NCBI RefSeq assembly: GCF_028369295.1
Contig: NZ_JAQMYP010000015.1
Span: 112,680 to 176,679 of the forward strand
Length of the DNA: 64,000 nt
Source of the DNA: Streptomyces sp. HD
GTDB taxonomy: Bacteria > Actinomycetota > Actinomycetes > Streptomycetales > Streptomycetaceae
Direction of reading: 5' to 3'
The position numbers and the translations under genes are program-made. Below the pieces are notes generated by a model. That model made no database searches. It was not told the origin of the DNA and saw only the letters and a program-made list of their open reading frames with translations. Of this stretch, positions 25,576 to 33,978 are shown piece after piece; position 1 is the first letter of the stretch; each line of letters begins with the position of its first letter.

Positions 25576-27588
25576 TCAGTGGGGGTCTGTGGGGCCGCCC
25601 GCGGGGGACGGCCGGTCGGTGAAGAAGGGCAGGAACCGGCCCTGTGCGCCCATCACTCCCTGGGTGGCGAGCAGGACGCCCGCCGTGCCCGTGGAGGCGT
25701 CCATGGACAGCTTCATCAGCAGGTCGCCGGGGAAGGCCAGATGCCCTTCGTAGGACAGCGCGTACCAGCCGAGCCGCTCCAGATGCCGGGCCACCACCTG
25801 GTCCTTGGCCAGGGACGGATCGCGGCGACCGGCGCGCTCCAGGGCGGCGACGAGTCCGGTGCGGCCCATGAACAGCTGGGGCATGACCACGAACTCCGGT
25901 GTGCAGGCGGCCAGCAGGGCCGGCAGCTGCTCCCGCAGCCGGGCGTCCTCGTGCACGGTGAGCGCCTCGTCCGCCACCAGGGCGATACCGGCGCTGTCCA
26001 CGTCGAGGTAGCACAGGGTCCGTACGCCCGCCTCCTCCACCTGCAACGAACCGTTGGGCGTCGTCACACAGCGGTCGAGGTCGCGGTGCAGGGCGGCCAC
26101 GGACCGTTCGAGGTGGGCCGACTCTCCCCACACCTCGTACAGCCGCAGGAAGAACAGGGCCACTCCGGACCAGCCGCGCATCAGACCGGCCTTGACGGGC
26201 GGCAGTTGGCTTGCGCGGGCCGTCCCGCCGTGCCACGCGGCGGTGACCGGACGGTTGGCGTGCAGTGCCTCGCCGAGCAGGTCGGCGATCCGGCGGATGT
26301 CGTCGTCGAAGGCGACGGTCTGCCAACGGTCCGCCAGGTGGAGGTAGTTGAGGCCGATACCGGCCAGACCGTCGTACAGTCCGATGCCCCGGGCCTCGCG
26401 GGACGGCGCCATGGCCTGGTCGATGAGCTTCCTGGCGGCGTCGGTGTGGCCGAGGTGGTCCAGGACGTTGGCCACGCCGTGGGTGCCGTTGTAGAAGCCC
26501 TGGCGGGGTCTGGGTGCCCCGGCCGCTTCGAGCAGCCACTCCTGGTGGGCGTCGGCCACCGGGAAGCCGCAGGCGGACAGCGTCCAAAGGACGCCCGCGG
26601 CGCCGTTGGCGAAGGTGGCGCCTCCCGTTGTGAACTGCTCGCAGTCGCCCGGGAAGAGCCGGTCGGTGCGGGCCGGGTCGGCGGAGGCCGCGATCGCCGA
26701 GGCCATCGACACGGCCGCCTCCCTGGTGTGCGGGGCGGGACGGAGCGGTGCTGCGGGGGAGCCCTCGGCGGGCAGCAGCAGCTCGCGCACCGGGTCGAGC
26801 CAGCCGTCGGGCAGCGGGAACCGTTCGGCTATGAAGTCCAGTTGCTGGGCGACCTTCGAGGGGTCCAGGGCGCGCAGCTTCTCGTACGGCAGGAACAGGG
26901 CCGCCTTCAGGGAGGCCAGGCAGTAGCGGTCGAGGTCGAGGCCGCGGTGGCCGGACTCGGCCGAGAAGCCCATGGTGGCGACGGCCGGCAGATGCCCGGT
27001 GTCGGCGGCGTCGAAGGACGCCTCGTAGTCGATCAGGGCGACCGAGCCGTCGGGGCGGACGAGCACATTGCCGTAGTGCAGATCGCCGAAGCCGACGCCC
27101 CGGGCGTGGAATCCGGCCAGGACCCGCTCGATGCGGTCGAGGACGGCCACCACGCGCTCGGTGTAGGCGGCGTAGTCCGCGGGGGAGGAGTTCTCGGAGA
27201 CGATCATCGGGTGGATGCGGGCCATCCACACCCAGAGGTTCGACGAGTCCACGTATTCCATCGCCAGGAATTCATGGCTGTCCATCGTGAAGTGGTCGAG
27301 TAATTCCGGGGCACCCTCCGCGCCGGCCAGGCGCTGCAGCGCCCACTTCTCCCGGCGCAGCCGATTGACCGCGTCATCGGATTTCATTTCGAGGCCGGCA
27401 CCGGGTCGTGCCTCCTTGAGGACGCAGGCCTTTCCGTCGGATATGCGTTCGGCGGGATAGACTCCGCCGACGTTCGAGAAATGCATGGCGCGCTGGATTC
27501 GGTAAGGGCATTCCGGTCCGGTCCTGCGGCGCTCCAGCAGTTCCCCGATGAAGGGCGGGACGGGGGCCCAGTCGGGGACGGTGAACAC
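25576..27588 (-). CDS. Class III lanthionine synthetase LanKC, N-terminal lyase region lost (possible pseudogene)
   Basis: 670 codons from GTG at 27588. The kinase domain has its Gly-loop (SNVGG, 38-42), Lys58 (VLKEARP), catalytic GDLHYGN (168-174) and metal Asp187 (IDYEAS). A LanC-like cyclase domain (about 280-650) includes GIGLYDGLAGIGL and KAGLMRGWSGVALFFLRLYE; class III cyclases normally lack zinc ligands. Usual length is ~870-900 aa. Upstream in frame, codons to 27670 encode PEQGWKIHVSA, a conserved lyase-domain motif, fused directly to a downstream segment, so ~100 or more lyase residues are deleted; a TGA lies at 27673-27675. GTG 27588 has no ribosome-binding site. Phospho-Ser elimination should be impaired. 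Confidence 0.75.
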   Translation of the reverse strand: MFTVPDWAPVPPFIGELLERRRTGPECPYRIQRAMHFSNVGGVYPAERISDGKACVLKEARPGAGLEMKSDDAVNRLRREKWALQRLAGAEGAPELLDHFTMDSHEFLAMEYVDSSNLWVWMARIHPMIVSENSSPADYAAYTERVVAVLDRIERVLAGFHARGVGFGDLHYGNVLVRPDGSVALIDYEASFDAADTGHLPAVATMGFSAESGHRGLDLDRYCLASLKAALFLPYEKLRALDPSKVAQQLDFIAERFPLPDGWLDPVRELLLPAEGSPAAPLRPAPHTREAAVSMASAIAASADPARTDRLFPGDCEQFTTGGATFANGAAGVLWTLSACGFPVADAHQEWLLEAAGAPRPRQGFYNGTHGVANVLDHLGHTDAARKLIDQAMAPSREARGIGLYDGLAGIGLNYLHLADRWQTVAFDDDIRRIADLLGEALHANRPVTAAWHGGTARASQLPPVKAGLMRGWSGVALFFLRLYEVWGESAHLERSVAALHRDLDRCVTTPNGSLQVEEAGVRTLCYLDVDSAGIALVADEALTVHEDARLREQLPALLAACTPEFVVMPQLFMGRTGLVAALERAGRRDPSLAKDQVVARHLERLGWYALSYEGHLAFPGDLLMKLSMDASTGTAGVLLATQGVMGAQGRFLPFFTDRPSPAGGPTDPH

Positions 27589-27674
27589 CGGGCGGCGCAG
27601 GTCGGGGGTCAGGGTGCCGTCGGCCTGGTCGCGGCCGGCCGAGACATGGATCTTCCAGCCCTGCTCGGGCGCTC

Positions 27675-27725
27675 ACAGGAAAGAGGATCCTGGTCACGGG
27701 TGTCATCACCCAGTCCTCCATCGCC
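27675..27725 (+). pseudogene. fabI (enoyl-ACP reductase) fragment
   Basis: Seventeen plus-strand codons read TGKRILVTGVITQSSIA, the unmistakable N-terminal nucleotide-binding strand of FabI-type enoyl-ACP reductase. Nothing of FabI continues on either side. It abuts the LanKC remnant on the left and a fabG remnant on the right. Confidence 0.65.
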
Positions 27726-27821
27726 GGCACGGGCCACGCGGTAGGCGCCGGTCAGGTTGGTGTCCATCACAGCCGCGAAGTCCGGCTCGGACATCACCGC
27801 GAAGGCACGGTCGCGGGTGAG
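27726..27821 (-). pseudogene. fabG (3-oxoacyl-ACP reductase) fragment
   Basis: Minus-strand codons read LTRDRAFAVMSEPDFAAVMD then TNLTGAYRVARA, the central helix and NLTG segment of FabG-type short-chain reductases. About 32 codons survive. It faces the fabI fragment tail to tail; in normal Streptomyces loci fabG and fabI are adjacent and co-directed. Confidence 0.65.
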
Positions 27822-28027
27822 CGGCTTCAGGGGGGACTCGCTGTTTGGGTCATCACGCACCGTGACATGTCCTGACCGTAGGTTCATTCGAGCGGATCAG
27901 CGAGCCGAAAGGTTCACGCACGGAGACGGAGTGGTGTCTCGTTGGGTCGGTTGTCCTTTTTGGGACATACGCATTGTGTCCGATCTGGTGGGATGTGGGC
28001 GGTTATTTCAGCGGTATTTCGGGGTGT

Positions 28028-28228
28028 TTACGCCCCTATCCCCGTCCAGGGGAACTCGCCTTTCTGCTTCGTCCAGGGCAGCTCGTCCTGGAGGGTGGGG
28101 GTGGCAACTGACGGGCTACTCGCCAGTTCTGTAATCGCCGGGGTCGAGGCCGTCGTGGGTCCTGCGTGGACGGTCGTCAGGAATACCGCTCCGACTATCG
28201 TGGCAAAGAAAGCGTGAGCCCTGTCCAT
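28028..28228 (-). CDS. Small secreted peptide with PWT repeats
   Basis: 66-aa product with a clear Sec signal peptide (MDRAHAFFATIVGAVFLTTV, then HA before the likely cleavage) and a 44-residue mature part that ends with two PWT motifs (LPWTKQKGEFPWTGIGA). GAGAGGA stands 7 bases before the ATG. Codon use is relaxed (TTT, ATA, GTA, AAA, ATT), unlike its neighbours, and the DNA around it is AT-rich, which suggests acquisition. No cysteines. I do not recognise the family; a cell-surface or signalling peptide is possible. Confidence 0.6.
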   Translation of the reverse strand: MDRAHAFFATIVGAVFLTTVHAGPTTASTPAITELASSPSVATPTLQDELPWTKQKGEFPWTGIGA

Positions 28229-28610
28229 GCAATGTCCTCTCGATTGGCGGATTAAGGAGCAATCCGGACAGTGGCTAGGTTGCCCGGGCGTGCTTTCGGT
28301 GTTGTTTTCATGGAATTTTCAGAAGGGAAGCCCTGGTCGACGGCTATGTTCCCACTCTTCATGAAACCTTCATTGAAACATCAAGGAATCATTTTAGTGG
28401 GGTCAGATCAACTCACACAACCCATGTTGTGAGAGTATTTCGCCCGGTGTTCGGTAAACTTTGCCGAGCGCTGAAGTAAATTCAATAGGGCTCGGTCCGG
28501 CCAACCCGGGTGGCGAACCGGTGAACGTCGCCCGCGCCGCGTGCGTATGTCTCGGCAACCGCCCGCGGCACGGGGAAGGCGGGTCGCGGGGACTACGTGA
28601 GGAACAGGCG
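28229..28610. other. AT-rich divergent intergenic region
   Basis: No gene. Markedly AT-rich for this genome, especially 28290-28440, with a direct repeat of TTCATGAAACC/TTCATTGAAAC and the dyad CAACCCATGTTG near 28417. Likely carries promoters for the secreted peptide (minus) and the 110-aa protein (plus). Confidence 0.5.
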
Positions 28611-28943
28611 ATGAACGACCGAGTTACTCCTCCGGCGATTCATGCGTTGCCCGACGGTGAGGCCGAGCTCGCCGTGGTGGTGCGGCTGCCGTGGGAAGAC
28701 GTGGCCCGGCTGGGGCAGGAGGCGGGGCGGCTCGCCGCGCAGATGCAGCGGCCGGTGACGCTTGATGAGGCCGTCAGTCATCGGTTGCGCTCCGCGCGGT
28801 CCGCCGCGCACGCGAAGCCGGCGGGGGAGCAGCCGGCTGCCGCCGCAATGCCGAGTGTGAGCGCGTCCGTGTCGTCGTTGCCGTCTCGGCCGCCGGCTGA
28901 GCAGGCTCGGCAGGCCATTGAGAGGATCAACGGTTCTGCCTGA
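28611..28943 (+). CDS. Hypothetical protein, 110 aa
   Basis: ATG at 28611 with GAGGA about 8 bases upstream. The first ~65 residues are a compact domain (ELAVVVRLPWEDVARLGQEA...RPVTLDEAVSHRLR) with a helix-rich pattern, followed by an Ala/Ser/Pro-rich tail. No signal peptide and no known motif. A dispersed repeat follows it. Function unknown. Confidence 0.6.
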   Translation: MNDRVTPPAIHALPDGEAELAVVVRLPWEDVARLGQEAGRLAAQMQRPVTLDEAVSHRLRSARSAAHAKPAGEQPAAAAMPSVSASVSSLPSRPPAEQARQAIERINGSA

Positions 28944-28945
28944 AC

Positions 28946-29022
28946 GCCGTAGGGGCGCGGTGGTTCGGCGGCTGCGGCCCGTTGTGGCCCGTCGCGCAGT
29001 TCCCCGCGCCCCTGGGGGCGTC
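28946..29022. repeat. Dispersed intergenic repeat, copy 2
   Basis: Shares GCCGTAGGGGCG...CCGTTGTGG and CGTCGCGCAGTTCCCCGCGC with copy 1 at 5398. Lies between the 110-aa protein gene and the convergent reductase gene. Confidence 0.8.
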
Positions 29023-29038
29023 GGCCGCGCCGTACTGT

Positions 29039-30466
29039 TCATGAGGTTCCGGCGTTCACCGCCTTCGCCGCCTTCCTGGCTGCCACCAGTACCGGGTCCC
29101 ACACCGGAGAGAACGGAGGCGCGTAGCCCAGGTCCAGGGACACCATCTGTTCCACCGTCATCCCGGCCGTCAGTGCCACCGCCGCGATGTCCACGCGTTT
29201 GCCCGCGCCCTCCTTGCCGACGATCTGTGCGCCCAGGAGTCGGCCGGTGCGGCGTTCCGCGAGGAGTTTGACCGTCATCATCGCGGCGCCCGGGTAGTAG
29301 CCCGCGCGGCTCGTGGACTCGATCGTCGCCGTCACGTACTGCAGGCCCGCCCTGCGCGCGTCCTTCTCGCGCAGGCCCGTGCGGGCGATCTCCAGGTCGC
29401 AGACCTTGCTGACGGCCGTGCCGACCACGCCGGGGAAGGTGGCGTAACCGCCGGCCGCGTTCGTGCCGATGACCTGGCCGTGTTTGTTGGCGTGGGTGCC
29501 GAGGGGGATGTGGCGTTCGCGGCCGGAGACCAGGTCGAGGACCTCCACGCAGTCGCCGCCCGCCCAGATGTTCTCGTGGCCGCGTACGCGCATGGCCAGG
29601 TCGGTCAGCAGGCCGCCGTGGTCGCCGAGGGGGAGGCCGGCCGCTCGCGCGAGCTCGGTTTCCGGGTGGACTCCGATGCCCAGGACCACCACGTCCGCCG
29701 GGTATTCGGTGTCCTCCGTGGCCACCGCGCGGACGTGACCGTCCTCGCCGGTGAGGATCTTGGTGACCTCGGCGTCGTTGACCATCGTGATGCCCAGGCC
29801 CTCCATGGCCTCGTGCACCAGACGGCCCATGCCCGCGTCGAGCGTGGACATGGGCTCGCTGCCACGATTGACGACCGTCACCTCGTAGCCGCGGTTGATC
29901 AGCGCCTCCGCCATCTCCACGCCGATGTAACCGGCGCCCACCACGACCGCGCGGCGGCCACGCGTGCGTGCCAGCGTGTCGATCAGGGCCTGGCCGTCGT
30001 CCAGGGTCTGCACGCCGTGGACGCCGGGGGCGTCGGCAGCCGGCATGTCCGGGCGGATCGGGCGGGCCCCGGTCGCGATCACGAGCTTGTCGTACGACGT
30101 CCAGGACTCGGCGCCGGAATCGACGTCACGCGCGCGTACCCGCCCCCCGGCCACGTCGATCTCCGTGACCTCCGTGCGCATGCGCAGGTCGATGTCCCGC
30201 GCGCGGTGCTCCTGCGCCGTCCGGGCGATCAGCCGGTCGCGTTCGAGGACGTCACCGCCCACCCAGTACGGGATGCCACAGGCCGAGAAGGAGGTGAAGT
30301 GACCGCGTTCGAACGCCACGATCTCCAGTTCGTCGGCGCTCTTCAGGCGCCGCGCCTGCGACGCCGCGGACATTCCCGCGGCGTCGCCCCCGATCACGAT
30401 CAGTCGCTCTCGCGTATTCGGCACACCCGGCACACCCGTCGCGGTACTCGCACCACTCATGCTCAT
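29039..30466 (-). CDS. FAD-dependent CoA-disulfide reductase / NADH oxidase-like protein
   Basis: 475-aa flavoprotein of the pyridine nucleotide-disulfide oxidoreductase class. FAD motif VIGGDAAGMSAASQARR, a single redox Cys in FSACGIPYW (the CoADR/Nox/Npx active site), NAD motif VVVGAGYIGVEMAEALINRG, second FAD motif IWAGGDCVEV and a C-terminal dimerisation domain. Probably reduces CoA disulfide or a related thiol, or oxygen, with NAD(P)H. ATG at 30466 or 30460. Alone on its strand here; the DUF4349 gene starts upstream in the same direction but 27 bases separate their coding ends. Confidence 0.87.
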   Translation of the reverse strand: MSMSGASTATGVPGVPNTRERLIVIGGDAAGMSAASQARRLKSADELEIVAFERGHFTSFSACGIPYWVGGDVLERDRLIARTAQEHRARDIDLRMRTEVTEIDVAGGRVRARDVDSGAESWTSYDKLVIATGARPIRPDMPAADAPGVHGVQTLDDGQALIDTLARTRGRRAVVVGAGYIGVEMAEALINRGYEVTVVNRGSEPMSTLDAGMGRLVHEAMEGLGITMVNDAEVTKILTGEDGHVRAVATEDTEYPADVVVLGIGVHPETELARAAGLPLGDHGGLLTDLAMRVRGHENIWAGGDCVEVLDLVSGRERHIPLGTHANKHGQVIGTNAAGGYATFPGVVGTAVSKVCDLEIARTGLREKDARRAGLQYVTATIESTSRAGYYPGAAMMTVKLLAERRTGRLLGAQIVGKEGAGKRVDIAAVALTAGMTVEQMVSLDLGYAPPFSPVWDPVLVAARKAAKAVNAGTS

Positions 30467-30493
30467 GCGAACACGCTACGAGCGCCCGGCATT

Positions 30494-31531
30494 TCAGTCC
30501 TGCCCGCCACCCTGCCCGTCACCCTGCGCACCGCCCTGTCCGCCGACGTTCCCGTCACCCGCGCGCGTGGGCCGCGGCGCCGGGTGGGCCGTCGGCAGCG
30601 GGCCCAGTGCCGTCGTCGCGGGCGCCGCGGCCGGGCGGCGCGGCAGCCGGGGGCGCAGGACCTTCAGCCACAGCAGCACGATCAGCGCCGCCACCGCGGC
30701 GAAGGGCAGCACGGCGCCGAACGTCACCGCCAGCCAGCGCAGCATCGTCACGAACGCGTTCCAGCCGCCCGCGAGCGCGTCCAGGAAGCCGGGATCGTCG
30801 TCCTTCGCGGCCTTCTTCACCGGCGTCTCGGAGAGGGAGAGGGTGATGGTGGCCAGGCTGGTGCGGTCCTTCAGGGACGTCTGCTGGGCCAGCAGCGCCT
30901 CCAGGTCGGCCTGGCGGGTGCTCAGCTCGCCCTCCAGCGTGACCACGTCGCTGAGCTTGGTCGCCCGGTCCATCAGCTCCCGGATCCGGGCCACGCTGGC
31001 GCGCTGCGACTTGATCCGGCTCTCCACGTCGACGACCTGGTCGGTGACGTCCTGCGCCTTGGCACTGCGCTCGATCAGCCTGCCCGCGCCCTCCAGTTCC
31101 GTGAGGACCTCGGTGTACCGGTCGACGGGGACCCGCAGGACGACGCGGGTGCGCTCATGGCCCTCGTCGTCGCGGGTCGTGGTCTCGTTGCCGACGTAGC
31201 CGCCCGCGTTCTCGGTGGTGGCGCGGGCCTCGTCCAGGGCCTTCGGCACGTCCTTGACCCGCACCGTCAGCGAGGCCGTACGGATGATGTGGCTCGCGCT
31301 CACCTTGGGCGCCGAGGAGGCCCGGCCGGCGCCGGAGCCGCTGTCCGGGGCGCCCTCCCGCGCACTCGCCTGCGGCTGCGCCGCATCGGCGGCCGCGTCC
31401 CCGGCGGCCTTGCTGGAGCCCCCCGAGTCGTCGGAGGCGCTGCAGCCGGTGAGCGTCAGGGCGGCGGCCAGCACAAGGCCGGCCAGGGCCTGAACTGGTC
31501 GTGCGGATCGTGCGGATCGTTGTGCGCGCAT
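30494..31531 (-). CDS. DUF4349 lipoprotein
   Basis: 345 aa. Lipoprotein signal with lipobox LTGC (about Cys 29), a Ser/Ala-rich linker, then the DUF4349 domain (IIRTASLTVRVKDVPKALDE ... VDRYTEVL). A long coiled-coil segment (VDVESRIKSQRASVARIREL to LEALLAQQ) precedes one membrane helix near residues 265-290 and a Gly-rich tail. Predicted to span the cell envelope with lipid and membrane anchors. Function unknown. ATG at 31531; 27 bases before the reductase gene end, so possibly co-transcribed with it. Confidence 0.82.
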   Translation of the reverse strand: MRAQRSARSARPVQALAGLVLAAALTLTGCSASDDSGGSSKAAGDAAADAAQPQASAREGAPDSGSGAGRASSAPKVSASHIIRTASLTVRVKDVPKALDEARATTENAGGYVGNETTTRDDEGHERTRVVLRVPVDRYTEVLTELEGAGRLIERSAKAQDVTDQVVDVESRIKSQRASVARIRELMDRATKLSDVVTLEGELSTRQADLEALLAQQTSLKDRTSLATITLSLSETPVKKAAKDDDPGFLDALAGGWNAFVTMLRWLAVTFGAVLPFAAVAALIVLLWLKVLRPRLPRRPAAAPATTALGPLPTAHPAPRPTRAGDGNVGGQGGAQGDGQGGGQD

Positions 31532-31691
31532 CTGGGCGTACCCCCGAGGGTCGTCGTGACGACTGACGCTTCTTCGACGCGGGGGCGCGGCGGAACGTTG
31601 GCGGGAAACGGTCCCGATGCGGTCACGGTCGGGACTCGTGGAGGACACCGGTGCCCGGAAGATTGTCAGTGGGGTCTGAGAGGGTGTGGCC

Positions 31692-33152
31692 ATGCGCGAA
31701 GCACAGACTCGTACGGAAACGGGCCAGGTCGTCGTCATCGGGGGCGGTATCGCGGGGCTCGCCGCGGCGCATCGCCTGCTGGACACGGGCCGGCGGGTGA
31801 CCGTGCTGGAGGCGTCGGACCGGCTCGGCGGCAAGCTGCTGCCCGGCCGGATCGCCGATGTGCGCGTGGACTTCGGCGCCGAGTCGATGCTGGCCCGCCG
31901 GCCCGAGGCCGTCGCCCTCGCCCGCGAGGTGGGCCTCGCCGGCCGGCTCCAGCCGCCCGCCACCGCGACCGCCTCGATCTGGACTCGCGGCGCCCTGCGC
32001 CCGATGCCCAAGGGGCATGTGATGGGCGTCCCCGGCACCGCGTCCGCCCTCGCCGGAGTGCTGTCCGAGGACGGCCTGGCCCGCATCGAGCGCGACGCCG
32101 ACCTTCCCCGCACCGAGGTCGGGGACGACGTGGCGGTCGGTGAGTACGTGGCGGCCCGCCTCGGCCGGGAGGTCGTCGACCGTCTGGTCGAGCCCCTGCT
32201 CGGCGGTGTCTACGCGGGCGACGCGTACCGCATCTCGATGCGCTCGGCGGTCCCGCAGCTCTACCAGGCCGCGCTGACCCACGACTCCCTCACCGAGGCC
32301 GTCCGCGAGATCCAGGCCAGGGCCGCCGCCAACCAGCAGACCGGGCCGGTGTTCATGGGCATCGAGGGCGGCGTCGGCCGGCTTCCCCTCACGGTCGCGG
32401 AGTCGGTGCGCGCGAGGGGCGGCGAGATCGTGACCGGCGCGCCGGTGACCGAGCTGCGCCGCGAGGCGCCGACCGGATGGCGCGTCGTCGCCGGCGACCG
32501 GGTGCTGCACGCCGAGGCGGTCGTGGTCGCCGTACCCGCCCCGGCCGCCGCCGGCCTGCTGCGCGCCGAGGCCCCCGAGGCCGCCGCCGAGCTGGCCGGC
32601 ATCGAGTACGCCTCCATGGCCCTGGTCACCCTCGCCTACCGCCGCGCCGACACCGACCTCCCCCCGGGCAGCGGCTTCCTGGTGCCGCCGGTCGACGGGC
32701 ACACCATCAAGGCGTCGACGTTCGCCTCGCAGAAGTGGGGCTGGATCGCCGACGAGAACCCGGACGTGGTGGTGCTGCGCACCTCCGTCGGGCGGTACGG
32801 CGAGACGGAGATCCTGCGGCGCGACGACGACCACCTCGTGGACGTCTCCCGCCGGGACCTCAAGGCGGCGACCGGCCTCGACGCCACCCCCCTGGAAACC
32901 CGCGTCACCCGCTGGACCGACGGCCTGCCCCAGTACCCGGTCGGCCACCACGCGCGCGTGGCCCGCGTCCGTGAGCACGTCGCCAAGCTGCCCGGCCTCG
33001 CGGTGTGCGGCGCGCAGTACGACGGCGTGGGCATCCCGGCCTGTATCGCGAGCGCCTACGCCGCGGTGGACCAGATCCACGGTGACCTGAGCGCTGTGCA
33101 GGAGCTCACCGCCCACCCGGTGCAGAGTCTGCACGGCGGAGCGGGAGAATAG
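31692..33152 (+). CDS. hemG: Coproporphyrinogen III / protoporphyrinogen oxidase
   Basis: 486-aa FAD enzyme (HemY/CgoX type). The dinucleotide motif VVVIGGGIAGLAAAHRL and VLEASDRLGGKL are at the N terminus, MGIEGGVGRLP in the middle and CGAQYDGVGIPACIASAY at the C-terminal FAD site. In Actinobacteria this enzyme oxidises coproporphyrinogen III to coproporphyrin III for the ChdC (HemQ) branch. ATG at 31692 is preferred, with GAGAGGG 7 bases upstream; a GTG lies 6 bases earlier. Five bases separate it from hemQ: an operon. Confidence 0.92.
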   Translation: MREAQTRTETGQVVVIGGGIAGLAAAHRLLDTGRRVTVLEASDRLGGKLLPGRIADVRVDFGAESMLARRPEAVALAREVGLAGRLQPPATATASIWTRGALRPMPKGHVMGVPGTASALAGVLSEDGLARIERDADLPRTEVGDDVAVGEYVAARLGREVVDRLVEPLLGGVYAGDAYRISMRSAVPQLYQAALTHDSLTEAVREIQARAAANQQTGPVFMGIEGGVGRLPLTVAESVRARGGEIVTGAPVTELRREAPTGWRVVAGDRVLHAEAVVVAVPAPAAAGLLRAEAPEAAAELAGIEYASMALVTLAYRRADTDLPPGSGFLVPPVDGHTIKASTFASQKWGWIADENPDVVVLRTSVGRYGETEILRRDDDHLVDVSRRDLKAATGLDATPLETRVTRWTDGLPQYPVGHHARVARVREHVAKLPGLAVCGAQYDGVGIPACIASAYAAVDQIHGDLSAVQELTAHPVQSLHGGAGE

Positions 33153-33157
33153 GGGAC

Positions 33158-33889
33158 ATGAGTGACGACGCCTCCACCACCGAGTCCGGCAGGATCCCGA
33201 ACAAGGGCAAGCTGGCCAAGGACCTCAACGATGTCATCCGCTACACCCTCTGGTCCGTCTTCAAGCTGAAGGACGTGCTCCCCGAGGACCGCGCGGGCTT
33301 CGCCGACGAGGTCCAGGAGCTGTTCGACCAGCTCGCCGCCAAGGACGTGAAGATCCGCGGCACGTACGACGTGTCCGGGCTGCGCGCCGACGCCGACGTC
33401 ATGATCTGGTGGCACGCCGAGACCAGCGACCAGCTGCAGGAGGCGTACAACCTCTTCCGCCGCACCAGGCTGGGCCGCGCGCTCACGCCGGTCTGGTCGA
33501 ACATGGCGCTGCACCGCCCCGCCGAGTTCAACCGCTCGCACATCCCGGCGTTCCTCGCCGACGAGACGCCGCGCAACTACGTCAGCGTCTACCCCTTCGT
33601 GCGCTCCTACGACTGGTACCTGCTGCCCGACGAGGACCGTCGCCGCATGCTCGCCGACCACGGCAAGATGGCCCGCGGCTTCCCGGACGTCCGCGCCAAC
33701 ACGGTCGCCTCGTTCTCGCTGGGCGACTACGAGTGGCTCCTGGCGTTCGAGGCCGACGAGCTGTACCGCATCGTCGACCTCATGCGCCATCTGCGGGCTT
33801 CCGAGGCCCGGATGCACGTCCGCGAGGAGGTGCCGTTCTTCACGGGGCGTCGTAAGAGCGTGGCCGAGCTGGTCGAGGGCCTCGCCTAG
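33158..33889 (+). CDS. hemQ: Coproheme decarboxylase HemQ (ChdC)
   Basis: 243-aa chlorite-dismutase-fold enzyme. It decarboxylates iron-coproporphyrin III to heme b, the last step of the Gram-positive heme route. The redox-active Tyr lies in YVSVYPFVRSYDWYLLP, and the proximal-His segment is DHGKMARGFPDV; the Asp/Arg of chlorite dismutases are not in place. ATG start. Operon with hemG and followed by a strong terminator. Confidence 0.94.
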   Translation: MSDDASTTESGRIPNKGKLAKDLNDVIRYTLWSVFKLKDVLPEDRAGFADEVQELFDQLAAKDVKIRGTYDVSGLRADADVMIWWHAETSDQLQEAYNLFRRTRLGRALTPVWSNMALHRPAEFNRSHIPAFLADETPRNYVSVYPFVRSYDWYLLPDEDRRRMLADHGKMARGFPDVRANTVASFSLGDYEWLLAFEADELYRIVDLMRHLRASEARMHVREEVPFFTGRRKSVAELVEGLA

Positions 33890-33907
33890 GAGGGTTCTTC
33901 GAAGTCA

Positions 33908-33944
33908 CGCAGCCCCGCACCCCGTAAGGGGGCGCGGGGCTGCG
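33908..33944 (+). terminator. Terminator of hemG-hemQ
   Basis: Hairpin with arms CGCAGCCCCGC / GCGGGGCTGCG and extra CCCC/GGGG pairing around a GTAA loop. It merges into an inverted copy of the dispersed repeat sub-element (to about 33972). Confidence 0.8.
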
Positions 33945-33972
33945 TCAATGTGCGGCTCCGCCGCGTGGGCGC
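33920..33972. repeat. Dispersed repeat, sub-element two, inverted copy
   Basis: GGGGCGCGGGGCTG followed by GCGGCTCCGCCGCGTGGGCG. This is the reverse complement of 5483-5545 apart from a few changes. Confidence 0.7.
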
Positions 33973-33978
33973 GATCGG

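Noticed and set aside
31686..31691. GTG at 31686 as hemG start
   Set aside because: ATG 31692 has the better spacing to GAGAGGG.
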